Part shown: piece by piece, positions 8,154-17,270 of the stretch
How positions within the stretch are numbered: the stretch's first letter is position 1
Layout of the letters: each line of letters begins with the position of its first letter
DNA from: an uncultured Flavobacteriales bacterium
Lineage (GTDB): Bacteria; Bacteroidota; Bacteroidia; Flavobacteriales_E; Vicingaceae
Assembly (NCBI GenBank): GCA_905479915.1
Contig: CAJQOH010000018.1
Coordinates: 1 to 49,637 of the forward strand
Direction of reading: 5' to 3'
DNA: 49,637 nucleotides
The notes under the pieces: model-generated
Seen by the model: only the letters and a program-made list of their open reading frames with translations
The model's database searches: none
What the model was told of the DNA's origin: nothing
Position numbers and translations under genes: made by a program

Positions 8154-8577
8154 AATTTTAGGGGTACTTTTTATAGGGATTACAACAGTTGCATTTGCTT
8201 GTTCGGAAACGGAGACACATGATGTAACTATCAATCAAGCTCAAAACGAGCAAACCAAAAACTTAAAGGAAGATGTTAGCGTTAATAGGTTTGCTCAACT
8301 CATAAATTCAGGGAAAGGCCAGGTTTTAGATGTGCGCACTCCAGAAGAATGGCAAGAAGGGATCATTGAAGGAGCAATAAAGTCCAATTTTTATGCTGAA
8401 GATTTTTCATCTCAATTAAAAAATTTAGACCCTAACAAACCTGTTTATGTGTATTGTAAATCTGGAGGAAGAAGCGGTAAAGCTGCAAACCAGTTAAAAG
8501 AAATGGGGTTTACAGTTTACAATTTAGAAGGCGGAATAACTGCATGGAAAAAGGAAGGAAAATCAACAGTTAAATAA
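8143..8577 (+). CDS. Rhodanese-domain lipoprotein
   Basis: The 144-residue protein starts with a short basic region and hydrophobic stretch, MNKILGVLFIGITTVAFAC, followed by SETETHD, which looks like a bacterial lipoprotein signal with a relaxed lipobox (AFAC). A rhodanese domain follows (about residues 45-140) with VLDVRTPEEWQEGIIEG and the active loop YCKSGGRSGKAA. It should be anchored on the periplasmic side, making it the extracytoplasmic member of the four rhodanese domains in this operon. Two adjacent ATG codons (8143 and 8146) are possible starts. The first overlaps the previous gene by 11 bases. It is the last gene before a new promoter. Confidence 0.88.
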   Translation: MMNKILGVLFIGITTVAFACSETETHDVTINQAQNEQTKNLKEDVSVNRFAQLINSGKGQVLDVRTPEEWQEGIIEGAIKSNFYAEDFSSQLKNLDPNKPVYVYCKSGGRSGKAANQLKEMGFTVYNLEGGITAWKKEGKSTVK

Positions 8578-8598
8578 AAAATTAATTGAAAATTAAAC

Positions 8599-8606
8599 TA
8601 ACTTTG
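8599..8606 (+). promoter_or_regulatory. -7 promoter box of the PurF-like gene
   Basis: TAACTTTG fits the Bacteroidota TAnnTTTG box and lies 28 bases before the ATG at 8635, indicating that the gene has its own promoter separate from the sulfur operon. Confidence 0.5.
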
Positions 8607-8634
8607 TTCTTCATTTCACGGCTAAAATAAAAAT

Positions 8635-10533
8635 ATGAGTGACGCTATTAAACACGAGTGTGGTATTGCACTAGTAAGGCTTTTAAAACCAATAGATTAC
8701 TACATAAAAAAGTACGGAACTGCCACTTATGGGCTGGACAAAATGTACTTGTTAATGGAAAAACAGCACAACCGTGGACAAGATGGTGCTGGATTAGCCA
8801 ATATAAAATTTGATGTTGCTCCTGGAGAGCGTTATATCAGTCGTTACCGTTCTAACGATCAACAGCCTATCAAAGATATTTTTGGAAAGATTAATGAGAA
8901 GTTTCAAACTGTAGTTGACAAAGATCCTTCGTTAATGCAGGATGCAGATTGGCTAAAGAAAAATGTTGCTTTTACAGGAGAGTTATCTTTAGGACACCTG
9001 AGGTACGGAACATTTGGAGGAAATAGTATTGAACATTGTCATCCTTTTTTAAGACAGAACAATTGGATGACTAAAAATTTAGTTGTTGCGGGGAACTTTA
9101 ACTTAACTAATGTTGATGAGCTTTTTAATATCCTTGTTGAAATAGGACAACATCCAAAACAAAAATCTGATACCGTTACCGTAATGGAAAAGATTGGCCA
9201 TTATTTGGATGAAGAAAATCAAGAACTATTTGATAAATTTAAAGCACAAGGTCATTCTCGTCAAGAGATTTCTAAATTAATTGCCAAAGACTTAGACATT
9301 CAAAATATATTAGAAAAATCTGCAGCAGATTGGGATGGTGGTTATGCTATGGCAGGATTAGTTGGCCATGGAGATGCTTTTGTATTAAGAGATCCTTCAG
9401 GAATTAGACCAGCTTTTTATTATCAAGATGATGAAGTTGTTGTTGTAGCTTCTGAAAGACCAGTAATCCAAACGGCTTTTAATGTGCCTATAGAATCAGT
9501 TCAAGAAATTGATCCAGGACATGCTTTAATCATCAAAAAAGATGGTGATATTTCAATGAAGCAAGTGCGTAAACCACTTGAGAAAATGTCTTGTTCTTTT
9601 GAACGAATTTACTTTTCTAGAGGAAGTGATAAAGACATTTATAAAGAAAGAAAACAACTGGGAAGAAATGTTGTTCCTCAAATCTTAGCATCTATAGATA
9701 ACGACTTAAAAAACTCTGTATTCTCTTTTATTCCAAATACCGCTGAAATTTCTTTTTACGGTATGATGAAAGGGATGCAAGAAAAATTGAATGCAGCCAA
9801 GCTTAAAAAAATTAAAGCTTTAGGAGATAATCCTTCTGATGAAGCTTTAGCAGAAATTTTGGCCTTGAGAAATAGAATGGAAAAAATTGCCATTAAAGAT
9901 GCTAAACTGAGAACCTTTATTACCCAAGATGATAGTAGAGATGATTTAGTTGCTCATGTTTATGACATTACCTATGGCAGTGTCTATGAGACTGACAACC
10001 TTGTTATCATTGACGATTCTATTGTTAGAGGAACTACTTTAAAGAAAAGTATTCTTAGAATTTTAGACCGACTAAACCCTAAGAAAATTGTTGTTGTTTC
10101 TTCTGCTCCGCAAATTAGATACTTAGATTGTTATGGAATTGACATGGCAAAAATGGGAGATTTCATTGCTTTTCAAGCGGCAATTGCATTATTAAAAGAC
10201 CAAGGAAAAGAGCATATCATTGAAGAAACATATCAAAAATGTAAGGCCCAAGAAAACTTGCCTAAAGAGCAAATAATCAACAATGTAAAAGACATTTACG
10301 CTCCTTTTACTGCTGAAGAAATTTCTAAAAAAATATCTGAACTGTTAACACCAAAAAACATCAATGCTGAAATTGATATTGTTTATCAAAGTATAGAAGG
10401 ATTGCATGCCGCTTGCCCTGATCATAAAGGAGATTGGTATTTTACAGGAAACTATCCTACCCCTGGAGGAAACCAAGTAATTAATAGAGCATTTATTTAC
10501 TACGTTGAAGGGATAGACAAGAGGGCTTATTAA
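8635..10533 (+). CDS. purF: Amidophosphoribosyltransferase, long Bacteroidota form
   Basis: The 632-residue protein joins an N-terminal Ntn-type glutamine amidotransferase domain to a C-terminal phosphoribosyltransferase domain. The catalytic Cys is C9 in HECGIALV, so an eight-residue propeptide must be removed. RGQDGAG, the segment GHLRYGTFGG and the stretch VVAGNFNLTN belong to the glutaminase. The PRPP-binding loop is VIIDDSIVRGTT near residue 465. The enzyme makes 5-phosphoribosylamine, the first step of purine synthesis. It is longer than the E. coli enzyme (about 505 residues), with insertions around residues 190-220 and 370-410. Some genomes of this group carry a second, shorter PurF, so this one could be a paralogue. 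It seems monocistronic. Confidence 0.9.
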   Translation: MSDAIKHECGIALVRLLKPIDYYIKKYGTATYGLDKMYLLMEKQHNRGQDGAGLANIKFDVAPGERYISRYRSNDQQPIKDIFGKINEKFQTVVDKDPSLMQDADWLKKNVAFTGELSLGHLRYGTFGGNSIEHCHPFLRQNNWMTKNLVVAGNFNLTNVDELFNILVEIGQHPKQKSDTVTVMEKIGHYLDEENQELFDKFKAQGHSRQEISKLIAKDLDIQNILEKSAADWDGGYAMAGLVGHGDAFVLRDPSGIRPAFYYQDDEVVVVASERPVIQTAFNVPIESVQEIDPGHALIIKKDGDISMKQVRKPLEKMSCSFERIYFSRGSDKDIYKERKQLGRNVVPQILASIDNDLKNSVFSFIPNTAEISFYGMMKGMQEKLNAAKLKKIKALGDNPSDEALAEILALRNRMEKIAIKDAKLRTFITQDDSRDDLVAHVYDITYGSVYETDNLVIIDDSIVRGTTLKKSILRILDRLNPKKIVVVSSAPQIRYLDCYGIDMAKMGDFIAFQAAIALLKDQGKEHIIEETYQKCKAQENLPKEQIINNVKDIYAPFTAEEISKKISELLTPKNINAEIDIVYQSIEGLHAACPDHKGDWYFTGNYPTPGGNQVINRAFIYYVEGIDKRAY

Positions 10534-10556
10534 GTATTTATTCAATTGCTTACTAG

Positions 10557-12149
10557 ATTTATAATATCTTTTTTTTAGCTCTATTAGGGCTAAATGCGTT
10601 TTCAAACAATGATATCTTAAAGCAGGTTTGGCTAGATAAAAGCTATCACGATACTATAAGAATTGATGCGCTATCTAAATACAATTCAAGAAAATATTTA
10701 TATACCAATCCAGATAGTGCGTATTATTTAGCTTCAGAACAATTAAAGCTATCCAAAGAAAACAATTATAAAAAAGGAATTGCTTCAGCCTATAATACCC
10801 AAGGAACTGTTTTACTCTTTAAAGGAGAATTAAATAAATCTTTAGCTCTTTATTTTAAAGGTTTAGAAATACAAAAATCAATAAAAAACCAAGGAGGAAT
10901 TGCTTCTGCTTACGTAAATATTGGAGCCGTTCAACTTGAAATGGGGAATTATACCGAAGCATCAAACTTCTTTTTTAAATCCTTAGCAATTTTTGAGCAA
11001 CTCAATATAAAATCAGAAATAGCTGGGTCATTAAATAACATTGGAATCATTTTCAACCTGCAAAAAAACAATACTAAAGCTCTAGAGTATTACTTAAAAG
11101 CTAAAAAAGTGCTTGATAATTCTAATAATCCACGAGCATTAAATTTTACCCTAAACAATATTGCTGAAATTCACTTTGAAGATAACAACTATGAAAAAGC
11201 TATAAAAATTAACCAAGAAGCACTTCAGATAAGCACTAAATCAGGAGATAAAAGCATGACCTCTCTTTCGCTTTACAACTTAAGTTTGAATTATGGCAAA
11301 ATGAATGATTACAAATTAGCAGAACAATATGCTCAAGAATCATTATCCATTCAAAAAGAAATTGATTATAAATATGGAATATCTAAAAATTACAACAACC
11401 TATCAAACATTTATTTTAAGCAGAATAAGCTAAAAAAAGCTGAAAATTTTGCCAACGAATCATATCAATTGGCATTAGCAATTGAAAATGTTGAAATATT
11501 GAAAGACGTATCTGGAAACCTCTTTAAAATTTATAAAACTCAAAACAATTTACAACAAGCGCTGCATTATTTCGAATATCACAGCCTATTAAAAGATAGT
11601 ATTGAAAATATTGAACTACAAAAGCAATTGCTTAACAAAGAATTTAACTATAAATATGAAAAACAAAAATTAGAAGACCAATTAAAATTAGAAAATCAAA
11701 AAAAAATAGATACACTTAAACGAAAAACTGAGCGGTATTCTCTACTATCATTTTTCTCATTAACCATAATAATTATAGGATTCTTCATAAAAAGAAGATC
11801 AAACTTTATTAAAGAAGAAAAGAAACAACTTATTAATGAAATTAAACTGTTAAAAGCAGAAGCCGTTTTAAAGGTTGCCCCAAGTTTAGATTTTGAAAAA
11901 GTTGATTTAGATAAAGAAAAAATTGACGCACATTTGGAGAAACCATTAAATCCTTCCGATTGGAAAATTTTAAATGTGCTTTGTGATAACCCATTAATTA
12001 CCAATGCAACAATTGCCGATGAAGTCGCTTTAAGTGTTCAAGGGGTTAGTTCTTCACTAAAAAAAATGTACCTGCTGTTTGACTTAAAAAAAGCGAAAGA
12101 AAATCAACGAATAGCTCTTGTTGCAAAAACAATAAAACTCTCTAATTAA
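10557..12149 (+). CDS. TPR membrane protein with C-terminal HTH domain; 5' end disturbed at a T8 run
   Basis: The frame open from 10557 codes for tetratricopeptide repeats (TPR) (e.g. GIASAYVNIGAVQLEMGNY, IAGSLNNIGIIFNLQ), then a coiled coil, a transmembrane helix (LLSFFSLTIIIIGFFI) and a winged HTH-like domain (SDWKILNVLCDNP to SSSLKKMYLLFDL). This layout is typical of Bacteroidota TPR/HTH sensor proteins, which may bind DNA from the membrane. The first ATG in frame is 10941, but the 128 codons before it clearly code for TPRs and, at the beginning, a signal-peptide core (FFLALLGLNAFS). No usable start exists in this frame. A TTG-started frame from 10546 would join it if the T8 run 10569-10576 held one more T. 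Confidence 0.8.
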   Translation: MYNIFFLALLGLNAFSNNDILKQVWLDKSYHDTIRIDALSKYNSRKYLYTNPDSAYYLASEQLKLSKENNYKKGIASAYNTQGTVLLFKGELNKSLALYFKGLEIQKSIKNQGGIASAYVNIGAVQLEMGNYTEASNFFFKSLAIFEQLNIKSEIAGSLNNIGIIFNLQKNNTKALEYYLKAKKVLDNSNNPRALNFTLNNIAEIHFEDNNYEKAIKINQEALQISTKSGDKSMTSLSLYNLSLNYGKMNDYKLAEQYAQESLSIQKEIDYKYGISKNYNNLSNIYFKQNKLKKAENFANESYQLALAIENVEILKDVSGNLFKIYKTQNNLQQALHYFEYHSLLKDSIENIELQKQLLNKEFNYKYEKQKLEDQLKLENQKKIDTLKRKTERYSLLSFFSLTIIIIGFFIKRRSNFIKEEKKQLINEIKLLKAEAVLKVAPSLDFEKVDLDKEKIDAHLEKPLNPSDWKILNVLCDNPLITNATIADEVALSVQGVSSSLKKMYLLFDLKKAKENQRIALVAKTIKLSN

Positions 12150-12179
12150 ATTTATTTTTCTTTCTTCCCTAAATCAAAC

Positions 12180-12206
12180 TACCTAAAATTAGATTCTACT
12201 TAGGTA
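12180..12206. promoter_or_regulatory. Inverted repeat TACCTAA/TTAGGTA at the M1 peptidase promoter
   Basis: TACCTAA (12180-12186) and TTAGGTA (12200-12206) form perfect 7-base arms with a 13-base spacer. The right arm overlaps the -7 box TATATTTG (12205-12212), so it could be an operator. No regulator can be assigned. Confidence 0.4.
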
Positions 12207-12212
12207 TATTTG
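12205..12212 (+). promoter_or_regulatory. -7 promoter box of the M1 peptidase gene
   Basis: TATATTTG matches TAnnTTTG and ends 17 bases before the ATG at 12230. Confidence 0.5.
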
Positions 12213-12229
12213 TTGTTTAACTCATTTCA

Positions 12230-13864
12230 ATGAAAAAAGCAGCTTTACTTTTTATTTTTATCATCCTAACAGCTTATTGTTCTTTAGCCCAAAAGACATT
12301 TACTCATCAAGATACATTAAGAGGCGCAATTACTCCAGAAAGAATTTGGTGGGATGTTACCTATTACCACTTAAGTGTTAACGTAAATATTGAAAAAAGA
12401 ATAATTACTGGAAATAACCGTATACAATACAAAGTATTGGAATCAAACCAAACACTACAAATTGAGCTTCAAGAGCCTTTAAAAATTTCAAAAATCATTC
12501 AAAACGAAAAAGAACTAAACATCAAAAAAGACGGCTACTCTTACTTTATAGAACTTTTAGACAAACAAGAAAAAGGTGCTATTAATGAACTAACAGTTTA
12601 TTATGAAGGGAAACCCCAAGAAAGTAAAAATCCGCCTTGGAGTGGAGGCTTAACCTGGAAAAAAGATGACAATGGAAATGATTGGATTGTAACTACCTGT
12701 CAAGGTGATGGAGCCAGTTTATGGTGGCCAAATAAAGATCATGCTTACGATGAACCAGATAGTATGCTCATCAGCATAACAGTGCCCAAACATTTAATGG
12801 ACGTTTCAAATGGAAGGTTAAGAAGTACAGTCAAAAACAAAGATAAAACCAAAACATACAATTGGTTTGTATCAAACCCAATTAACAACTATGGTGTCAA
12901 TATGAATATTGGCGATTACGTCCATTTTAAAGAAAAATACAAGGGTCTTAATGGCAATTTAGACTGCGAATATTATGTGTTAAAAAACAACCTTAAAAAA
13001 GCAAAAGAACAATTTAAAGAAGTCCCTAGAATGCTTAAGGCCTTTGAACATTGGTTTGGTCCCTACCCTTTTTATGAAGATGGCTACAAACTAATTGAAG
13101 TGCCCTACGCAGGAATGGAACACCAAAGTTCTGTTACCTATGGCAATGGATTTAAGAATGGATATAAAGGTAGAGATGTTAGTGGATCTGGCTGGGGAAT
13201 GAAGTTTGATTTTATAATTGTTCATGAATCGGGTCATGAATGGTTTGCCAATAACATTACCCATAAAGATGTTGCCGACATGTGGATACATGAAAGCTTT
13301 ACTTCTTATTCAGAAAACCTATTTGTTGATTATCATTTTGGTAAAAAAGCCTGTGAAGAATATGTTCAAGGAATTCGTAAAAACATTTTAAATGACCGGC
13401 CAATTATAGGAACCTATAATGTTCATCATGAAGGCTCTGCGGATATGTATTACAAAGGAGCTAACATATTGCATACCCTACGCCAATTAATCGAAGATGA
13501 TGAACTTTGGCGTTCAATTTTAATAGGATTAAATAAAGAATTCTACCACCAAACAGTTACTTCCCAACAGATTGAAGATTATATAAGTAAAAAAACAAAA
13601 AAAGATTTATCCGCTTTTTTTAATCAATATTTAAGAAGTACAGAACTTCCAACATTAGGATATATGGAGATGAGCTATGGAATACGATACAAGTACAACA
13701 ATATTGTAGAAAATTTTGATATGCCCATAAGAGTATTTATCAATGAGGAAGAAAAGTGGATTTTTCCATCTTCTGAATGGAACACTTTAGAATTTGACAA
13801 TAAAGATCAACTCGTTTTTGATCCAAATTTCTACCTCAACATTAAAGTCCTACCTGATGAGTAA
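12230..13864 (+). CDS. M1-family zinc metallopeptidase, secreted
   Basis: The 544-residue protein has a signal peptide (MKKAALLFIFIILTAYCSLAQ), an N-terminal beta domain and the gluzincin core. The zinc motif HESGH (in IIVHESGHEWFANNI) is followed after 18 residues by the third ligand Glu in WIHESFTSYSE. The substrate-binding motif, GxMEN in M1 enzymes, reads GMEHQS here, keeping the Glu but replacing Asn with His. A conserved catalytic Tyr is likely in MYYKGANILHTLRQL. M1 enzymes remove N-terminal residues from peptides; this short form lacks the long C-terminal helical domain of PepN. It has no T9SS sorting domain, so it should stay in the periplasm. It has its own promoter. Confidence 0.92.
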   Translation: MKKAALLFIFIILTAYCSLAQKTFTHQDTLRGAITPERIWWDVTYYHLSVNVNIEKRIITGNNRIQYKVLESNQTLQIELQEPLKISKIIQNEKELNIKKDGYSYFIELLDKQEKGAINELTVYYEGKPQESKNPPWSGGLTWKKDDNGNDWIVTTCQGDGASLWWPNKDHAYDEPDSMLISITVPKHLMDVSNGRLRSTVKNKDKTKTYNWFVSNPINNYGVNMNIGDYVHFKEKYKGLNGNLDCEYYVLKNNLKKAKEQFKEVPRMLKAFEHWFGPYPFYEDGYKLIEVPYAGMEHQSSVTYGNGFKNGYKGRDVSGSGWGMKFDFIIVHESGHEWFANNITHKDVADMWIHESFTSYSENLFVDYHFGKKACEEYVQGIRKNILNDRPIIGTYNVHHEGSADMYYKGANILHTLRQLIEDDELWRSILIGLNKEFYHQTVTSQQIEDYISKKTKKDLSAFFNQYLRSTELPTLGYMEMSYGIRYKYNNIVENFDMPIRVFINEEEKWIFPSSEWNTLEFDNKDQLVFDPNFYLNIKVLPDE

Positions 13865-13971
13865 AAAATAAAACTTACAGAAAGTTTAAGCTTAGCCATA
13901 CTCCAACAAATCTTATCGGTATTAATATGCAATGTTCTTTTAAAAAAGAATATTTGTATTTTGCATTTAAT

Positions 13972-16143
13972 ATGAAATACATTCTTCAAATACTTTTTTG
14001 TCTATTCTTTTTTCAAGGGATAAGTCAAAACTATGCTGACAAAGATTACTACTTGGTTGATAGTTTAGAAATAGATAAAGTTTCTGACTCCGACAAAAAA
14101 CTACTGGACAGTTGTCTAACTATTTTTCATCAAGCAAAAGACGATACCACTAGATTAAAACCAATTGCTCGAATTATTGAAGAAAGCTGGGATGACAGAG
14201 TATGGCCCAAATATAACCAATGGGTTTATCACTTTACTCAAGAAAAATTAAAAGAAAATCCAAACGAAAAAATCAAGTATAAGCTTTCTAAAAGACTTGC
14301 AAGTTCTCTTAATAACATTGGTTATTACAACAGCACAAAAGGCAACATCTCTGAAGCATTAAAGTTTTATGAAAAAGGGTTAAAACTTCAACGCGAGTTA
14401 GGAGAAAAAAAGGATGCTGCAAATTCTTTAAATAATATCGGAACCATTTATAAAAAACAAGGAGATATTCCTAATGCTCTAGAGTATTATCATGAAAGCT
14501 TAAAGATATTCACTGAATTAGATGCAAGTTCTGGAATAGGACAAGCTTTAAATAACATAGGGAATATTTATCAAGAACAAGGAGATCCCAATTTAGCCCT
14601 TGAATATTTCCATAGAAGCAAGAGTTTATATAAAAAATTAGGAAACGAAAGGGCATTAGCAACAATTCTTAATAACATTGGATTTACTTATTTTAAAAAG
14701 AAGAATATTCCTAAAGCCTTAGATTATTACGAACAATCTATTGCTATTCGAAAAAAACTAGAGGACCATAGAGGTATGGCCAATTGCTTCAACAACATTG
14801 CTTCCGCTCATGAACATGTACTTAATCATGAAAAAGCAATGGAGTTCTACTTAAAAAGTAATAAGATTTACAACGAAATTGGATCCAAGCTTGGTCTATC
14901 AACTAGCTCCGTAAATATAGGAAGAGTACTCTATCATCAAGGGAAAGTCTCCGAAGCTAAAAAGTATATTTCAACAGGTTTGGAGTTGGCGAAAAAAGCG
15001 GGTTCTCCAAGAAACATATTAGGGGCGGCAAAATTGTTAAGTCAAATTTATGAAGATAAAGGCAAAGGAATGAAAGCTTTAGAAATGCACAAACTGTATA
15101 TTACCATGCATGATAGTGTAGAGAATGAAAGGAATCAAAAAGCTGTTATTCAACAAAATGCAAAGTATCAATATCAAAAAGAAAAAGCAATTGATGATGC
15201 TGAAAGAGATAATCTAATCGCTATTCAAGAAAAAGAAAAAGAGAAACAAACTATAATTTCTATTGCTACTGCATTTGTCTTAATTTTAGTGCTAATTTTT
15301 TCATTTTTTGTAATTACTCGTTTAAAAATTACTCGAAAACAAAAGGTATTAATTGAAGTTCAAAATAAAGAGATTGTTGATTCTATTACCTATGCTAAAA
15401 GAATTCAAGAAGCCATTCTACCATCTACAGAATTATTCAATAAAACGTTCCCTTCAAATTTTATTTATTACAAACCAAAAGATATCGTTGCTGGAGACTT
15501 CTATTGGCTTGAATTAGCTCCAGTTATCAAAGAGCCCTTAATCTTTTTTGCAGTAGCAGATTGTACTGGACATGGAGTGCCAGGGGCAATGGTTAGTGTT
15601 GTTTGTAACAATGCTCTTAACAGTTCTGTCCGAGAACATAAGTTAACAGACCCCGGACAAATTTTAGATAAAACTCGAGAAATTGTAGTAGAACAATTTA
15701 ATAAATCACAAACAACATCCATCAGTAACATTAGAGATGGAATGGACATTGCCTTGTGTGTTCTAAATACAAAAACCAATGTAATTAAATTTGCAGGGGC
15801 TTATAACCCTTTATGGATTATAAGAAACGGCTCTGAAACAATAGAAGAACTTAAAGCTACACGACAAGCTATTGGAAAAGTAGACAATCCTCAGCAATTT
15901 AAAACCAGTGAAACAGCACTTAATAAAGGTGATCAAATTTATTTATTTTCTGATGGGTTTGCTGATCAGTTTGGTGGCAGTAAAGGCAAAAAGATGATGA
16001 ATAGAGGTTTCAAAGAATTGTTAGTTTCCAATAGAACTGCGTCTTTAGAAAATCAAAAACAACAACTCCACACTCATTTTGAAACTTGGAGAAATGATCT
16101 AGAACAAATTGATGATGTTTGCGTAATTGGAGTGAAGATATGA
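13972..16143 (+). CDS. TPR sensor with SpoIIE/PP2C-type serine phosphatase domain
   Basis: The 723-residue protein has a signal/anchor (MKYILQILFCLFFFQGISQ), about seven periplasmic TPR repeats of the LNNIGxIYxxQG type (residues 90-380), a coiled coil, a transmembrane helix (IISIATAFVLILVLIFSFFVI) and a cytoplasmic SpoIIE phosphatase domain. Phosphatase motifs are AGDFYW, VADCTGHGVPGAMVS, DGMDIALCV, FSDGFADQFGG and IDDVCVIGVKI, with the metal-binding Asp residues kept. Such proteins probably dephosphorylate an anti-sigma-factor antagonist or similar Ser/Thr-phosphorylated partner; none is encoded nearby. I chose the ATG at 13972 because the signal peptide begins there. An in-frame ATG at 13927 would add 15 residues in front of it. 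Confidence 0.92.
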   Translation: MKYILQILFCLFFFQGISQNYADKDYYLVDSLEIDKVSDSDKKLLDSCLTIFHQAKDDTTRLKPIARIIEESWDDRVWPKYNQWVYHFTQEKLKENPNEKIKYKLSKRLASSLNNIGYYNSTKGNISEALKFYEKGLKLQRELGEKKDAANSLNNIGTIYKKQGDIPNALEYYHESLKIFTELDASSGIGQALNNIGNIYQEQGDPNLALEYFHRSKSLYKKLGNERALATILNNIGFTYFKKKNIPKALDYYEQSIAIRKKLEDHRGMANCFNNIASAHEHVLNHEKAMEFYLKSNKIYNEIGSKLGLSTSSVNIGRVLYHQGKVSEAKKYISTGLELAKKAGSPRNILGAAKLLSQIYEDKGKGMKALEMHKLYITMHDSVENERNQKAVIQQNAKYQYQKEKAIDDAERDNLIAIQEKEKEKQTIISIATAFVLILVLIFSFFVITRLKITRKQKVLIEVQNKEIVDSITYAKRIQEAILPSTELFNKTFPSNFIYYKPKDIVAGDFYWLELAPVIKEPLIFFAVADCTGHGVPGAMVSVVCNNALNSSVREHKLTDPGQILDKTREIVVEQFNKSQTTSISNIRDGMDIALCVLNTKTNVIKFAGAYNPLWIIRNGSETIEELKATRQAIGKVDNPQQFKTSETALNKGDQIYLFSDGFADQFGGSKGKKMMNRGFKELLVSNRTASLENQKQQLHTHFETWRNDLEQIDDVCVIGVKI

Positions 16144-16164
16144 ACGAAAATGGAGCAGCAAGTA

Positions 16165-16179
16165 CTGAGCGAAGTCGAA
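16165..16179 (+). repeat. Dispersed 15-mer CTGAGCGAAGTCGAA
   Basis: This 15-mer lies just after the stop codon of the TPR/phosphatase gene. Near-identical copies occur at 44874-44888 and 47995-48009. It belongs to a short interspersed repeat that sits in non-coding spacers. Confidence 0.6.
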
Positions 16180-16193
16180 TAGGGATTAAACGT

Positions 16194-16224
16194 AAAAAAG
16201 GGAACAATAAATGTTCCCTTTTTT
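16194..16224. terminator. Bidirectional terminator between convergent genes
   Basis: GGGAACA (16200-16206) pairs with TGTTCCC (16212-16218) around a 5-base loop, with A6 before and T6 after. It can end transcription of the TPR/phosphatase gene (plus) and of the korAB operon (minus). Confidence 0.88.
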
Positions 16225-16245
16225 ATTTCAGTTCGGCTCTTAAAC

Positions 16246-17268
16246 CTACTCTATTTCCCATGTAACACCACTATTCATTAGCTCATCTACTGAACTAAAT
16301 TTCGCATTTTCTTTTTCTGAATCAATTTGTTTCCAAACATTTTCATCAAATGAATCGCAAACAACTTGTCTAATTACTCCAAAAGCAACCGGAAAATCTG
16401 GTGCAGACATATTAATTAACATATTGTGTAACGTACTATCTTCAGCATATGCATCATGTACTAAAATATCTGCTTCAGTTACTCCATTCTCACCAATTGT
16501 TGCAACTTCTAATTTTAGTCCATTTAAAACAATCCCTTTGTTTTTATCTTTTCCAAAAATCATTGGTTCTCCATGAGTTAACCACAGTTGCATATCCAGC
16601 TTTACATCTTTTGCAGTTACATTAGCAAACACCTTATCGTTAAAAATGATACAGTTCTGTAAAATTTCAACCAAAGCTGTTCCCTTGTATTGTTCTGCCT
16701 GAATCATCACCTCAGACATTCTTTTAGGGTCAATATCTATTACTCTTGCAAAAAAGTTTGCCTGAGCTCCTAAAGCTAATTTTCCAGGGTTAAAACTTCT
16801 ATCTACCGTTCCTTGAGGAGAAGATTTTGTTTTAATTCCTGTTGCAGAAGTCGGAGAGAACTGTCCTTTTGTAAGACCATAAATTTCATTGTTAAACAAC
16901 AAAATATTAATGTCAATATTTCTTCTCAATGCATGGATGTAATGGTTCCCACCTATAGCCAAAGCATCTCCATCTCCAGTAACTTGCCAAACACTTAAAT
17001 TAGGGTTGGCTAATTTAACTCCCGTAGCAACAGCTGGAGCTCTTCCATGGATTGTATGAAAGCCATAAGTATTCATATAGTAAGGAAAACGTGATGAACA
17101 CCCAATCCCTGAAATAAATACAATGTCCTCTTTCTTTTTGCCAATCTCTGGCATTACTTTTTGAACCGCCTTTAATATAGCGTAGTCTCCACATCCAGGA
17201 CACCACCTAACATCTTGGTCAGTTTCAAAATCTTTAAATGTTAACTTTTCTTCTACTAAATGTTCCAT
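16246..17268 (-). CDS. korB: 2-oxoacid:ferredoxin oxidoreductase, beta subunit
   Basis: The 340-residue protein contains the iron-sulfur and thiamine diphosphate (TPP) sites of the beta subunit: WCPGCGDYAIL and SGIGCSSRFPYY (cluster Cys residues), the TPP motif VTGDGDALAIGGNHYIHALR with NNEIYGLTKGQFSPTS, and a later Cys near residue 205. It forms one enzyme with the alpha subunit upstream, splitting CoA thioester formation and CO2 release from a 2-oxoacid, with ferredoxin as electron acceptor. The sequence resembles the 2-oxoglutarate enzyme (KorB) more than the pyruvate enzyme, but substrate choice is inferred. There are two bases between the korA stop and this start. The gene ends before a bidirectional terminator. 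Confidence 0.9.
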   Translation of the reverse strand: MEHLVEEKLTFKDFETDQDVRWCPGCGDYAILKAVQKVMPEIGKKKEDIVFISGIGCSSRFPYYMNTYGFHTIHGRAPAVATGVKLANPNLSVWQVTGDGDALAIGGNHYIHALRRNIDINILLFNNEIYGLTKGQFSPTSATGIKTKSSPQGTVDRSFNPGKLALGAQANFFARVIDIDPKRMSEVMIQAEQYKGTALVEILQNCIIFNDKVFANVTAKDVKLDMQLWLTHGEPMIFGKDKNKGIVLNGLKLEVATIGENGVTEADILVHDAYAEDSTLHNMLINMSAPDFPVAFGVIRQVVCDSFDENVWKQIDSEKENAKFSSVDELMNSGVTWEIE

Positions 17269-17270
17269 CT

